From: Verrucomicrobiales bacterium
GTDB lineage: Bacteria; Verrucomicrobiota; Verrucomicrobiia; Limisphaerales; UBA9464
Assembly: GCA_027483345.1 (NCBI GenBank)
Contig: JAIXUV010000098.1
Location: forward strand, 1-34,609
Length of the DNA: 34,609 nt
Reading direction: 5' to 3'
Every line of letters starts with the position of its first letter. Within the stretch, counting starts at the first letter, position 1. Shown here in pieces: positions 7,850-15,629 of the stretch. Both the position numbers and the translations under genes were made by a program. The notes under the pieces were generated by a model. The model made no database searches and had not been told where the DNA came from. It saw nothing but the letters and a program-made list of their open reading frames with translations.

Positions 7850-7869
7850 CCGGTCCGAAATTACGAACT

Positions 7870-8103
7870 ATGGCTGACATCGCTAACCGCTACTCCGAGA
7901 ACGTCGCCGGCAAGTACTTCGTCGACAACCAGTGCATCGACTGCGACCTGTGCCGCGAGACGGCCCCGCAGAACTTCACCCGCTGGGACGATGGTGGCTA
8001 TTCCTACGTGAAGAAGCAGCCGACCACCCCCGACGAGGAAGCCGCCTGCAAGGAAGCCATGGAAGGCTGCCCGGTCGAGGCGATCGGCAACGGCGGCAAC
8101 TGA
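7870..8103 (+). CDS. Single-cluster [4Fe-4S] ferredoxin
   Basis: This 77-residue soluble protein is a small low-potential electron carrier. Cys22, Cys25 and Cys28 (CIDCDLC) and Cys67 (GCPVEAI) form one [4Fe-4S] site. A fifth cysteine, Cys60, sits where related one-cluster ferredoxins keep a disulfide cysteine, but no partner is visible. There is no second CxxCxxC motif, so this is a mono-cluster protein of the Thermotoga/Desulfovibrio FdI type rather than a 2[4Fe-4S] ferredoxin. It is monocistronic, with its own promoter upstream and a strong hairpin terminator downstream. The redox partner cannot be inferred from the neighbours. Confidence 0.92.
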   Translation: MADIANRYSENVAGKYFVDNQCIDCDLCRETAPQNFTRWDDGGYSYVKKQPTTPDEEAACKEAMEGCPVEAIGNGGN

Positions 8104-8130
8104 GCCGTCCCTCAGGACATCATTCCGCGA

Positions 8131-8166
8131 GAACGCCCGGGACATCGTCCCGGGCGTTCCTGTTTC
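8131..8166 (+). terminator. Intrinsic terminator of ferredoxin
   Basis: A perfect 13-bp stem GAACGCCCGGGAC / GTCCCGGGCGTTC (8131-8143 with 8147-8159) closes a 3-nt loop ATC and is followed by CTGTTTCC. The T-rich tail is only on the plus side, so it serves the ferredoxin rather than the convergent kinase gene. Confidence 0.85.
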
Positions 8167-8217
8167 CCCGAAGCGTGTCGAACCTCCGTTCCGCACCCGG
8201 TTCCAAGGTGCAGCGGG

Positions 8218-9957
8218 CTATTTGACGACCGGCAGGACGATGCTGATGGAGGTGCCGCTTCCGGGACGTGAACGGAGCCGGACGGTGCCCTGGTGGATCT
8301 CGATGACCCGGGCGACGATGGCCATGCCGAGCCCGTTTCCGCGGGGTTTCGACGTCTGGAGGAGCGAGGAGAACGCGCGGTCGGACTGCTCGCGGGTCAT
8401 GCCGACGCCGGTGTCCCGGAACCGTACCAGCACGTGGGTGACGCGCCGCCTGCGACCAATGGGCAGTGCGCGCGTCCGGATCGAGAGTCGTCCGCCGTCG
8501 GGCATCGCCTCGACGGCGTTGAGCGTGAGGTTGAGGAACGCCTGTTCCAACTGGGTGGCGTCGGCGAGCAGCCGGGGAAGCTTGGGATCGAGCCGCCGGG
8601 CCAGTTCGACGCCGGCCTCCCGCAGTTTGACCCGCGTCAGCAGGGTGAGGTCGTCGAGCAACGCGTTGACGTCGACCTCCTCGAGGTGGGGCTCCGCGCC
8701 GCGGGCGAAGTCGAGGACCCGGTCCACGATTCGGTTCAGATGGTCCATCTTCTCGCCCATGATCCGGACGTCGGTGCGCCGGGGATCCCCTTCCGGGTAG
8801 TTCAGCTCCAGGGAGTGGTGGAGCATCTTCATCACGGTCAGCGGATTCCGGATCTCGTGGGCGATCTCGGCGGCGAGCAGTCCCAGGGCGCTCAGGCGTT
8901 CGCTTTGGCGCAGCTCCTCCTCGACGGAGACGATGCGGTCGTAAAGCCGCGCCTTCTCGAGCGCGAGCGCCGAGAGTTCCGCGTAGGCGGAGAGCGTGCG
9001 GACCTCCTCGTCCGAGAACAGGTGGGGTTCGCCGGTGTAGACGTTGAGGCAGCCGGTCGCCTTTCCTCCGAAGAGCAGGGGGACGCTGAGAAGGGAAAGC
9101 AGGCCCTCGCGCCGGGCGATGCCGACGTTCTGGTATCGTCCGGAGATCTGGACGTTCTCGACCTGCAGCGGCTTCTGCCGGCGGACGACGATCCCGACGA
9201 GGCTTTCGGCGAGGCTCAGCCGGGGTTTGCCGACGTACTCCGGGCCGGCGCCATCGTGGGCGCGCAGCTCGAGCCATTCGCCGGAGGAGTCGACCATCAT
9301 GAGCGAGCACATCTTGGCCCGGGTGAGGGTGCGGGCCTCGCGGATGATGACGCTCAGGGCGTCGTCGACGGAGAGGGTGGAGTTGATGAGTTGTCCGACC
9401 CGGACGAGGGATTCGAGGAGCGAGGCGCGTTGGCGTGCGGACTCGTAGAGCCAGGTGTTCCGGATGGCCGGGGCGGCGATCGCGGCGAGGTCCTCGAGCA
9501 GGCGTTCGTCGTCCGCGGTGAAGGCGTCCACGCGGTCGGAATCGACGTTGATGACACCGCGGACCTCGTCGGCGACGCGCAGGGGGACGGCGAGCTCGGA
9601 GCGGATGGATTCTCCGAGGCGTACGTAGCGTCGCTCGCGCGAGACGTCGCCGATGCGGATGGAGCGTCCGGAGCGGGCGACGGTGCCGGTGATGCCCTCG
9701 CCGACGCGCAGGCGGACGTCGCGGGCGTTCTCCGGGAGGCCCCGGGCGGCCTCGATCTCGAGGAAGCCGGTGGTCGGGTTGATGAGGCAGACGGACCCGG
9801 AGGAGGCGCGCATGAGGCGGACGGCCTCGTCGAGGATGATCTGGAGCGACTCGCGGAGGTCGAGGGTCGAGTGGACGCGGCGGGAGACCTTGTGGAGGGC
9901 CTCGAGGCGGTCGAGGCGGGCCTGGAGCTGGTCGGCTTCGGGATTCCGGGGAGGCAT
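8218..9957 (-). CDS. Cytosolic sensor histidine kinase with two GAF domains
   Basis: This 579-residue kinase has no membrane segment. A short coiled coil leads into GAF domain 1 (about 25-170) and GAF domain 2 (about 180-335), then a linker helix, HisKA with phospho-acceptor His367 in EIAHEIRNPL, and HATPase_c with the N-box (AFLNLTLNAVEAMPDG), the G1 box (FRDTGVGM) and the G2 box (GNGLGMAIVARVIE). GAF domains bind small molecules such as cyclic nucleotides, haem or bilins; no chromophore cysteine can be assigned with confidence. It begins 3 bp after the stop of the upstream LptF/LptG-type permease gene, so the two share a transcript and the kinase may report on envelope assembly. No partner regulator is adjacent, though receivers are encoded some 6 kb away. 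Confidence 0.92.
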   Translation of the reverse strand: MPPRNPEADQLQARLDRLEALHKVSRRVHSTLDLRESLQIILDEAVRLMRASSGSVCLINPTTGFLEIEAARGLPENARDVRLRVGEGITGTVARSGRSIRIGDVSRERRYVRLGESIRSELAVPLRVADEVRGVINVDSDRVDAFTADDERLLEDLAAIAAPAIRNTWLYESARQRASLLESLVRVGQLINSTLSVDDALSVIIREARTLTRAKMCSLMMVDSSGEWLELRAHDGAGPEYVGKPRLSLAESLVGIVVRRQKPLQVENVQISGRYQNVGIARREGLLSLLSVPLLFGGKATGCLNVYTGEPHLFSDEEVRTLSAYAELSALALEKARLYDRIVSVEEELRQSERLSALGLLAAEIAHEIRNPLTVMKMLHHSLELNYPEGDPRRTDVRIMGEKMDHLNRIVDRVLDFARGAEPHLEEVDVNALLDDLTLLTRVKLREAGVELARRLDPKLPRLLADATQLEQAFLNLTLNAVEAMPDGGRLSIRTRALPIGRRRRVTHVLVRFRDTGVGMTREQSDRAFSSLLQTSKPRGNGLGMAIVARVIEIHQGTVRLRSRPGSGTSISIVLPVVK

Positions 9958-9960
9958 GGT

Positions 9961-11400
9961 CTAGCGGACGCGGGCGGTGAGGATGAGTCCGGCGAGGGTG
10001 AAGCCGATGTTCGGGAGCCAGGCGGCGAGCCAAGGGACGACGGCCCCGTTCTGGCCGAGGGCGAAGCCCACGCGTTGGACGACGAAGTAGATGAACGCGA
10101 GCCCGATGCTGCCGGCGACGCCGAAGAAGAGGTTCCTGCGACCCGAGGGGGCGGCGAACGGTACGGCGATGACCACGACCACCAGGCAGGTCCATGGGGC
10201 GGCCATCCTCGCGTGCATCTGGGTTTCCAGCCAGGCGCGCATCTGTGGACGCAGATCCGGGTGGAGGCGACGGTAGTCGACGATCTCTTGGACGGTGAGC
10301 TGCGGGCGCTTCAGGGCCTTGGCGCGGTTGAAACCGCTGACCCGGAGTTCGGAGCGGAGGATTTCCGGAGTCTCATCCAGTTCGGGCATCCGTTCGATCG
10401 AAGGGATCCACAGGGGTTCCCGGTCGCGGTTGTTGCGGAACACGTACTCGTGGCCGTTGGAGAAGCGCCATCCGTCGGGGTCCCAGGTGGCGCCCTCGGC
10501 GAGGAACTGCCTCTGCGCCCCGCCGCGGAGCGCCTCCCGGAACGTGAGTCCACGGAGTTCCAGCGTCCGCGGATCGTAGGAGTCGGCGGTCCATTCGGCC
10601 CCGGAAGCCTCGTCGCGGAAGGAGATGTTGGTCCTCAGGACCGCGTTGGAGAGGGTGACGGACCCGCCGGGCCAGAGCAGGACGAGGTTGGTTGCGGGCA
10701 GGCGGGGAACCGGGGCGAAGCCGCTTTCGTGGACCGCGGGGTTGGGATCCGCGGCGCGGCGCCAGAGACGCTCGGTCACGCCGGTGAGCCGCCAGTCGCC
10801 ATTGGTCCACCGGGCGGAGTCGACCTCGACCTCGCGGCGGGCGCCCGTGCCGACGGGCAGGAGGAGCCGGACGTTGCGAATGGAGCCCGAGCGCAGGTCG
10901 AACGAGCCGATCGTCCACGAGCGTCTCGCGGGATGGTTGTCGAAGTTGAGCGGACCGCGCCAGTCCGAGCCGTCGGCGGCCGCGGTCGTGGGAGCGCCTT
11001 CGAGGATGCGTTCCTGCCGTTCCCTGGAGTCCGGCACGGCGACCTCGGAGAGCCAGTAGAGCAGGCCGCTGGCGGCGAGCCCGACGCCGAGATAGGGGAC
11101 GATGATGCGCCAGAGGCTGATCCCCGCGGAGCGCATGGCGGTCAGCTCGTTGTGTCGGGAGTGGCCGGTGAGGGAATAGAGCAACGCCAGCAGGAGGGCG
11201 ACCGGGAGGATGGTGTTGAGCAGCTCCGGCAGACCGACGAGGTAGTAGCGTCCGATGCCGGCGAGGCCGAGGTCGGCCCGGCGGAAGCGGTCGAGTTCCC
11301 CCAGCAGATCGAAGGCGACCCAGAAGATCGTGAAGCCGCAGAGGCAGACCGCCAGCGGCATCAGGAGCTCCCGGAGGAGGTAGCGGTCGAGCAGACGCAT
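9961..11400 (-). CDS. LptF/LptG-family permease (YjgP/YjgQ)
   Basis: This 479-residue inner-membrane protein belongs to the permease family that, with the LptB ATPase, extracts lipopolysaccharide and passes it to the Lpt bridge. It opens with MRLLDRYLLRELLMPL, the family's amphipathic start. Transmembrane segments lie near residues 12-36, 60-85, 100-122 and in the last 90 residues (CLVVVVIAVPFAAPSG, GVAGSIGLAFIYFVV, LAAWLPNIGFTLAGLIL). The conserved RSAGISLWRI coupling helix is at about 90-99. The periplasmic domain (about 125-385) is much larger than usual; E. coli LptF and LptG are about 360 residues long. Only one permease is present here, so whether it is LptF or LptG is open. It is transcribed ahead of the GAF kinase. 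Confidence 0.88.
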   Translation of the reverse strand: MRLLDRYLLRELLMPLAVCLCGFTIFWVAFDLLGELDRFRRADLGLAGIGRYYLVGLPELLNTILPVALLLALLYSLTGHSRHNELTAMRSAGISLWRIIVPYLGVGLAASGLLYWLSEVAVPDSRERQERILEGAPTTAAADGSDWRGPLNFDNHPARRSWTIGSFDLRSGSIRNVRLLLPVGTGARREVEVDSARWTNGDWRLTGVTERLWRRAADPNPAVHESGFAPVPRLPATNLVLLWPGGSVTLSNAVLRTNISFRDEASGAEWTADSYDPRTLELRGLTFREALRGGAQRQFLAEGATWDPDGWRFSNGHEYVFRNNRDREPLWIPSIERMPELDETPEILRSELRVSGFNRAKALKRPQLTVQEIVDYRRLHPDLRPQMRAWLETQMHARMAAPWTCLVVVVIAVPFAAPSGRRNLFFGVAGSIGLAFIYFVVQRVGFALGQNGAVVPWLAAWLPNIGFTLAGLILTARVR

Positions 11401-11411
11401 CGGAGGTACGG

Positions 11412-11440
11412 AGGGTATTCAAGGCGGTCGGGCGAAGGAA
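11412..11440 (-). promoter_or_regulatory. Candidate promoter for the LptF/G-kinase pair
   Basis: On the minus strand TTCCTT (11435-11440), 17 nt, TACCCT (11412-11417). The -10 edge is 11 nt from the ATG at 11400, predicting a leader of about 4 nt. Confidence 0.35.
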
Positions 11441-11512
11441 GCCGGGAGAGCCGATGGGCCGCGAGACGGTGGAGGCGGCCTTCGGTGGGGCCGGTGCCGG
11501 GTCGGCGGCCCG

Positions 11513-11541
11513 TTGACGGTTCCCGGCCGGGTTCGTAGCGT
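11513..11541 (+). promoter_or_regulatory. Promoter for fumarase alpha, probably leaderless
   Basis: TTGACG (11513-11518), exactly 17 nt, TAGCGT (11536-11541). Only 8 nt separate the -10 box from the ATG at 11550, so transcription should start at or one or two bases before the start codon. Confidence 0.55.
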
Positions 11542-11549
11542 CCGCGTCG

Positions 11550-12428
11550 ATGTCCGCCCTGCTTGAATCGCTGGTTGAACTCATCCGACGCACCTCCGCC
11601 GAGATCCCGGAGGACGTGAACAACGCGTTGATCCGCTCCCTGGAGGCCGAGAAAAAGGGGACGATCGCCGAGAGCGCGCTCCGGATCATCGAGCGCAACA
11701 TCGAGCTCGCGAAACGGAAGTCGCAGCCGATCTGCCAGGACACCGGCAGCATCCTCTTCTACGTCGACGTCCCGGTGGGTTTCGACCAGATCACCTTCGC
11801 GGAGACCGCTCGGGAGGCTGTGACGCTGGCGACGAAGAAGGGCTACCTGCGCCAGAACTCGGTGGACTCGGTCACGGGCAAAAACGACGGCACGAACGTC
11901 GGCCCGGGCTCCCCGGCGATCCATTTCCACCAGCACCGTTCGTCCTCGGTGGAGGTCCGGCTGATGTTGAAGGGCGGCGGCTGCGAGAACGTGGGTGCCC
12001 AATATTCGCTGCCCAACGAGAAGCTGCACGCCAACCGCGACCTCGACGGTTGCCGGAAGGTGATCCTCGACACGGTGCTCCAGGCGCAGGGCAAGGGCTG
12101 CGGACCCGGAATCCTTGGCATCTGCATCGGAGGCGACCGGGCGACCGGCTACGAGCTGAGCAAGACCCAGTTCCTGAGGCTGCTCGACGACCGGAATCCC
12201 GATCCGACCCTGGACGCCTTGGAGCAGGAAGTCCTGAAGACGGCGAACGAGCTGGGGATCGGTCCGATGGGATTCGGCGGAAAGACGACCCTGTTGGGCG
12301 TGAAGATCACGGCGGCCAACCGCGTGCCGGCCTCGTTCTTCGTCAGCGTGAGCTACATGTGCTGGGCGTTCCGTCGCCAGGGCGTGGAGCTCGACGCGAC
12401 TTCCGGGATCACCCGCTGGCTCTACTGA
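11550..12428 (+). CDS. Class I fumarate hydratase, alpha (N-terminal) subunit
   Basis: This 292-residue protein matches the iron-sulfur catalytic half of class I fumarases (also the TtdA tartrate dehydratase family). It interconverts fumarate and malate using a [4Fe-4S] cluster. Likely cluster cysteines are Cys62 in PICQDTG, Cys145 in GGGCENVG and one in GCGPGILGIC (Cys184 or Cys192). Other marks are NVGPGSPAIHFHQ and GPMGFGGKTTLLGVKI. In two-subunit enzymes a beta subunit gene normally follows directly; here a terminator and an unrelated convergent gene follow instead. So the beta subunit must be encoded elsewhere. L-tartrate dehydratase alpha is the main alternative identity. The start at 11550 follows a promoter with almost no leader. 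Confidence 0.9.
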   Translation: MSALLESLVELIRRTSAEIPEDVNNALIRSLEAEKKGTIAESALRIIERNIELAKRKSQPICQDTGSILFYVDVPVGFDQITFAETAREAVTLATKKGYLRQNSVDSVTGKNDGTNVGPGSPAIHFHQHRSSSVEVRLMLKGGGCENVGAQYSLPNEKLHANRDLDGCRKVILDTVLQAQGKGCGPGILGICIGGDRATGYELSKTQFLRLLDDRNPDPTLDALEQEVLKTANELGIGPMGFGGKTTLLGVKITAANRVPASFFVSVSYMCWAFRRQGVELDATSGITRWLY

Positions 12429-12454
12429 GCTGCATCGCCGTTTGGTGACGTGGA

Positions 12455-12490
12455 AAAGGGCCGGCATCCATGGGATGCCGGCCCTTTGTC
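12455..12490 (+). terminator. Bidirectional intrinsic terminator
   Basis: A perfect 15-bp stem (12455-12469 with 12473-12487, starting AAAGGGCCGG) closes a 3-nt loop ATG. T-rich tails occur on both strands, so it can end the fumarase transcript on the plus strand and the DUF1080 transcript on the minus strand. Confidence 0.88.
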
Positions 12491-12527
12491 TTCACCGTCC
12501 GGTTCCGTCGTTCGCGACGGAGCGGGT

Positions 12528-13331
12528 TCAGTGCGTCTCCGGGCGGTCGTACTCGCCCAGCGGACGGATCCAGATGTTGCGGAAGCGGACCGGATCACCG
12601 TGGTCCTGGAGCCGGATCGGGCCGGTTCCGTCGTACTTGAAGTAGTTGGGCGTGTTGCGGTGTCCGGACGGACCGTTGAACTCCTGCTTGTGGTGCAGCA
12701 CCACGCCGTTGTGGATCACGGTGACGGAGGCTTTGCGGGTCACCTTGCCGTCGTCTCCGAAGAGGGGTCCCTCGAAGATGACATCGTAGGTGTTCCATTC
12801 GCCGGGCTTCTTCATGGCGTTCTGCAGGGGCGGCCACATCCCGTAGAGGCCGCCGGCCTGGCCGTCGGCGTAGGTCTTGTTGTTGTAGACGTCGAGGACC
12901 TGCACCTCATAGAGGCCGTGGAGGAAGAGGCCGGAGTTGCCGCGGCCCTGGCTGTCGCCCTTGGGCGGGTTCGGGGCGGACCATTCGAAGTGGAGCTGGA
13001 AGTTGGCGAACTTCTCCTTGGTCTGGATATCGCCGGTGCCCTTAACGACCTCGAAGTAGCCGTTCTCGACCTTCCACGGCGCCTTGCCGTCCTTGCCGCC
13101 CTGCCATTTGGACAGGTCCTTGCCGTCGAAGAGGACCGTGGCGTCGGCCGGGGCGGGCGCCTGGTGGCTGAAGGTCTCGCCGGGGGCGACGACCGGCGGG
13201 TTCGGGCGGTTCTTGTCGTGCACCTTCCACTTCTGACCCGGGATCTGCGGGGTGTCTTCGTAGCCGACGCCGGCGGCGAAGGCGGTGGCGGTGGCGATGG
13301 CCAACGGAAGGAGTCGGACTGCGTTTCTCAT
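12528..13331 (-). CDS. Secreted DUF1080 (3-keto-disaccharide hydrolase-like) protein
   Basis: This 267-residue protein starts with a signal peptide (MRNAVRLLPLAIATATAFAA, cleavage near residue 21) and carries a DUF1080 jelly-roll domain of the concanavalin/laminarinase-like fold (about 65-265). Typical marks are LFDGKDLSKWQGG, GNSGLFLHGLYEVQVLD, GEWNTYDVIFEGP, TVIHNGVVLHH and the closing PIRLQDHGDPVRFRNIWI. Members are abundant in Verrucomicrobiota and Planctomycetota, and some hydrolyse 3-keto-glycosides made by sugar oxidoreductases. It should act in the periplasm or outside the cell. It is a single-gene unit, divergent from ruvB, and uses the shared terminator at 12455-12490. Much longer upstream in-frame starts exist but would bury the signal peptide. 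Confidence 0.92.
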   Translation of the reverse strand: MRNAVRLLPLAIATATAFAAGVGYEDTPQIPGQKWKVHDKNRPNPPVVAPGETFSHQAPAPADATVLFDGKDLSKWQGGKDGKAPWKVENGYFEVVKGTGDIQTKEKFANFQLHFEWSAPNPPKGDSQGRGNSGLFLHGLYEVQVLDVYNNKTYADGQAGGLYGMWPPLQNAMKKPGEWNTYDVIFEGPLFGDDGKVTRKASVTVIHNGVVLHHKQEFNGPSGHRNTPNYFKYDGTGPIRLQDHGDPVRFRNIWIRPLGEYDRPETH

Positions 13332-13500
13332 GGGGAGTCGCGCGAAAGAATCCGGTCCCCGGCCGAAAAGACAAGGCCTTGTGGGACGCCATGGATCGCA
13401 CCCGTCCGCGGTCCGGAGAACCTGCCTCGGGCGTGTTCGGGCATCGCAGGCCGATTCTTCCGCCTTCCTTCCCGGGGCTGTCTGAACACACTCACCGGCC

Positions 13501-14517
13501 ATGGCGGACCGTCCCCTCAGCTCGTTGAACAAGCCCGATGCGACCCTGGAGGCGGCGTTGCGTCCCTCGGCGTTCGACGACTTCACCGGCCAGCCGAAGG
13601 TCAAGGAGCGCCTGGAGATCGCGGTGGAGGCGGCCCGGCGGCGGAAGGAGCCGTTGGATCACATCCTCCTGAGCGGACCGCCCGGACTCGGCAAGACCAC
13701 CATCGCAAACATCCTCGCCAACGCGATGGGGGCGACGGTGAAGGCGACCTCGGGACCCACCATCGAGAAGGCCGCGGACCTCGCCGGCCTGCTGACCAAC
13801 CTCAGCGAGGGGGACGTGCTCTTCATCGACGAGATCCACCGGCTGCAGAAGACCATCGAGGAGTACCTGTATCCGGCGATGGAGGACTTCCGCTTGGACA
13901 TCATCATCGACCAGGGACCGAACGCGCGCAGCGTCCGGCTCACCCTGCCGCGGTTCACCCTGATCGGGGCGACCACGCGGAGCGGGTTGCTGTCCGCGCC
14001 GATGCTGACCCGCTTCGGCATCCGGGAGCGGCTCGACTACTACACGGCGGAGCAGCTGCAGGGAATCATCCTGCGCGGCGCGCGCCTGCTGAAGATCGAG
14101 ACCGATCCCGCGGGAGCGCTGGAGATCGCGCGTCGCAGCCGTGGGACGCCCCGTATCGCGGGCAACCTGCTCCGCAGGGTGCGGGACTATGCGCAGGTCC
14201 GCGGGGACGGCCGCATCGACGGCGCCATTGCCGACCGTGCGCTCGGTATCCTGGAGATCGACGCGGACGGCCTGGACGAGATGGACAAGCGCCTCCTCGA
14301 GGCGGTGATCGTGAAGTTCGCCGGCGGGCCGGTCGGGGTGAACTCCCTGGCGGTGGCGGTCGGCGAGGAGCCGGACACGATCGAGGAGGTCTATGAGCCT
14401 TACCTGATCATGGAAGGCTACCTGAACCGCACGCCGCAGGGGCGCATCTGCACGGAGAAGGCGTTCCGGAAGCTGGGCTTGACGCCGTCGAGAAGCGGCC
14501 AGCCCCGGTTGCTCTAG
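13501..14517 (+). CDS. ruvB: Holliday junction branch-migration ATPase RuvB
   Basis: This 338-residue AAA+ ATPase powers RuvAB branch migration of Holliday junctions during recombinational repair. Walker A is GPPGLGKT (59-66), Walker B is FIDEIH (Asp110, Glu111), sensor 1 lies in IGATTRSG and the arginine finger is in APMLTRFG. The C-terminal winged-helix domain carries [14 protein letters not shown]. Length and ends match the family, and the start [10 protein letters not shown] is at the usual place. RuvA and RuvC are not adjacent. The stop is only 19 bp from the convergent DUF3616 stop. There is no Shine-Dalgarno upstream. Confidence 0.97.
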   Translation: MADRPLSSLNKPDATLEAALRPSAFDDFTGQPKVKERLEIAVEAARRRKEPLDHILLSGPPGLGKTTIANILANAMGATVKATSGPTIEKAADLAGLLTNLSEGDVLFIDEIHRLQKTIEEYLYPAMEDFRLDIIIDQGPNARSVRLTLPRFTLIGATTRSGLLSAPMLTRFGIRERLDYYTAEQLQGIILRGARLLKIETDPAGALEIARRSRGTPRIAGNLLRRVRDYAQVRGDGRIDGAIADRALGILEIDADGLDEMDKRLLEAVIVKFAGGPVGVNSLAVAVGEEPDTIEEVYEPYLIMEGYLNRTPQGRICTEKAFRKLGLTPSRSGQPRLL

Positions 14518-14536
14518 ACGGAGACCCCGGGAGTCC

Positions 14537-15511
14537 TCAACGGAGGTTCCCAACTGGAAGGTTGAGGCTGCGGAAGTTCCGGGAGCCGGATCTGCCGCCG
14601 GAACCGCTGGCGTCGTCGCTGCAGATGAGGAGCGTGGTCCCCGCGCCGGAGCCCAGGAGGGTGACGGCTTCGGGATTGAGGTCCTTGAGGCCCTTGGCGG
14701 CGAGCGGGATCGCGGCCTTTCCCGGGCCCTCCCAACGGTAGAGCCGGGTCTTGCGGTCCTCCCCACCGCCACCGCCACCGAGCAGGTACCATTGGTGTCC
14801 GTCCCAGGCGAAGTCGCGGATGCCCCGGCCGTCGAGGTCGAGACGCAGCGCTTCACCGAACCGGGCGGGCCGCCCTTCGACGACCTCGGCGGGATTCAGG
14901 AGCGGGACGATCAGGGCGAGGCGGGTGGGAATCGGGCTGCGGAACCCGATGTAGAGGGCCCCGTCCGGTCCTGCGGCGAGCGCCTCGATGTTGAGTCCTC
15001 CCGGCTCGTTCGGCGGGATGGACATGGCGCGCGACAGGTCGGATCCAGGGAGGCCGCCGGAGGAGGCGTACTGGGTCAGCAGGTCCATGCACGGTCTGCC
15101 GACGGGGACCAGGGTGGGTGGTCCGCCGGGGGCCGGGATGATGTCGGTGGCGAAGAATCGATGGCGGTTGGGGCGGGCCTTGCCGTCCTTGGAAAGTCCG
15201 TGGGAGCCGATCCAGTAGATGCGGTTGCCGATCCGGGCGGCGCCCTCGATGTCGGCCTCGGTATTGCGACCCCGCACTTGGAGGAACCGGGAGAAGTCGG
15301 TTTCGGCCTCCGGAGCGCCCGCCGAGTCGGTGCGGTAGATGCGGATGCGGTTGTCCTCGTCGTTGGCCACGGCGAACCGGTCCTCGCCGAGGTCCACCGC
15401 CGCCGAGGCGCCGGCCATGCCGGAATGGACTGTCGGCGGCTTGGCGGACCCGTCGCAGGCGAGGAGAACGCACCCGAGCAATGGGGACGCCGTCCGGGCG
15501 AAGCGCTTCAT
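14537..15511 (-). CDS. DUF3616 family lipoprotein
   Basis: This 324-residue protein has a lipoprotein signal peptide with lipobox LLAC (Cys19), so it should be lipid-anchored in the envelope. The body has repeated beta-strand motifs of a propeller-like DUF3616 domain: VDLGEDRFAVANDEDNRIRI, ADIEGAARIGNRIYWIGSHG, GLNIEALAAGPDGALYIGFR, LDGRGIRDFAWDGHQWYLLG and KDLNPEAVTLLGSG. A run of six glycines (GGGGGGED) sits in a surface loop. The function of the family is unknown to me. It has its own promoter almost touching the start codon and is divergent from the hybrid kinase at 15630. Confidence 0.82.
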   Translation of the reverse strand: MKRFARTASPLLGCVLLACDGSAKPPTVHSGMAGASAAVDLGEDRFAVANDEDNRIRIYRTDSAGAPEAETDFSRFLQVRGRNTEADIEGAARIGNRIYWIGSHGLSKDGKARPNRHRFFATDIIPAPGGPPTLVPVGRPCMDLLTQYASSGGLPGSDLSRAMSIPPNEPGGLNIEALAAGPDGALYIGFRSPIPTRLALIVPLLNPAEVVEGRPARFGEALRLDLDGRGIRDFAWDGHQWYLLGGGGGGEDRKTRLYRWEGPGKAAIPLAAKGLKDLNPEAVTLLGSGAGTTLLICSDDASGSGGRSGSRNFRSLNLPVGNLR

Positions 15512-15518
15512 GTTCTGG

Positions 15519-15546
15519 AGGCTAGCGATTGGAAGTGGTGGGTAAA
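15519..15546 (-). promoter_or_regulatory. Candidate leaderless promoter for the DUF3616 gene
   Basis: On the minus strand TTTACC (15541-15546), 16 nt, TAGCCT (15519-15524). Only 7 nt lie between the -10 box and the ATG at 15511. Confidence 0.45.
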
Positions 15547-15629
15547 GGGAAAGGCCGATCGGGCCGGACGGCAGAGTTCCATCCGTTGCTTGCGCCACAG
15601 GCGGAGCCGAATGAACGTTCCGGCGAGTC

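Larger units (their letters stand above)
7413..7869. other. 457-bp gap between tRNA-Arg and ferredoxin: repeats and promoters only
   Basis: No convincing gene lies here; the open frames have unlikely composition. The gap holds the tRNA promoter, a degenerate decamer-type repeat forming an inverted pair (about 7561-7638), and the ferredoxin promoter near its right end. It is the only gene-free stretch over 300 bases in the window. Confidence 0.7.

Noticed and set aside
7470-7860. Small open frames in the gap before ferredoxin, on both strands.
   Set aside because: They overlap a repeat and promoters, have no domain, and their Ser, Arg and Pro-rich composition matches random GC-rich frames.
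8293-11538. A 1081-residue open frame on the plus strand opposite the kinase and LptF/G-type genes.
   Set aside because: It is antisense to two genes with clear family motifs, has low-complexity Gly, Asp, Glu and Arg composition and no recognisable domain. High GC content leaves few stops in such frames.
12450-13500. Long plus-strand frame opposite the DUF1080 gene.
   Set aside because: The DUF1080 motifs and signal peptide on the minus strand are unambiguous; the plus frame has no domain.
14750-14775. A (CCG/CCA)n-like run that looked like a microsatellite.
   Set aside because: It encodes a six-glycine loop in the DUF3616 lipoprotein on the minus strand; the gene frame continues through it.
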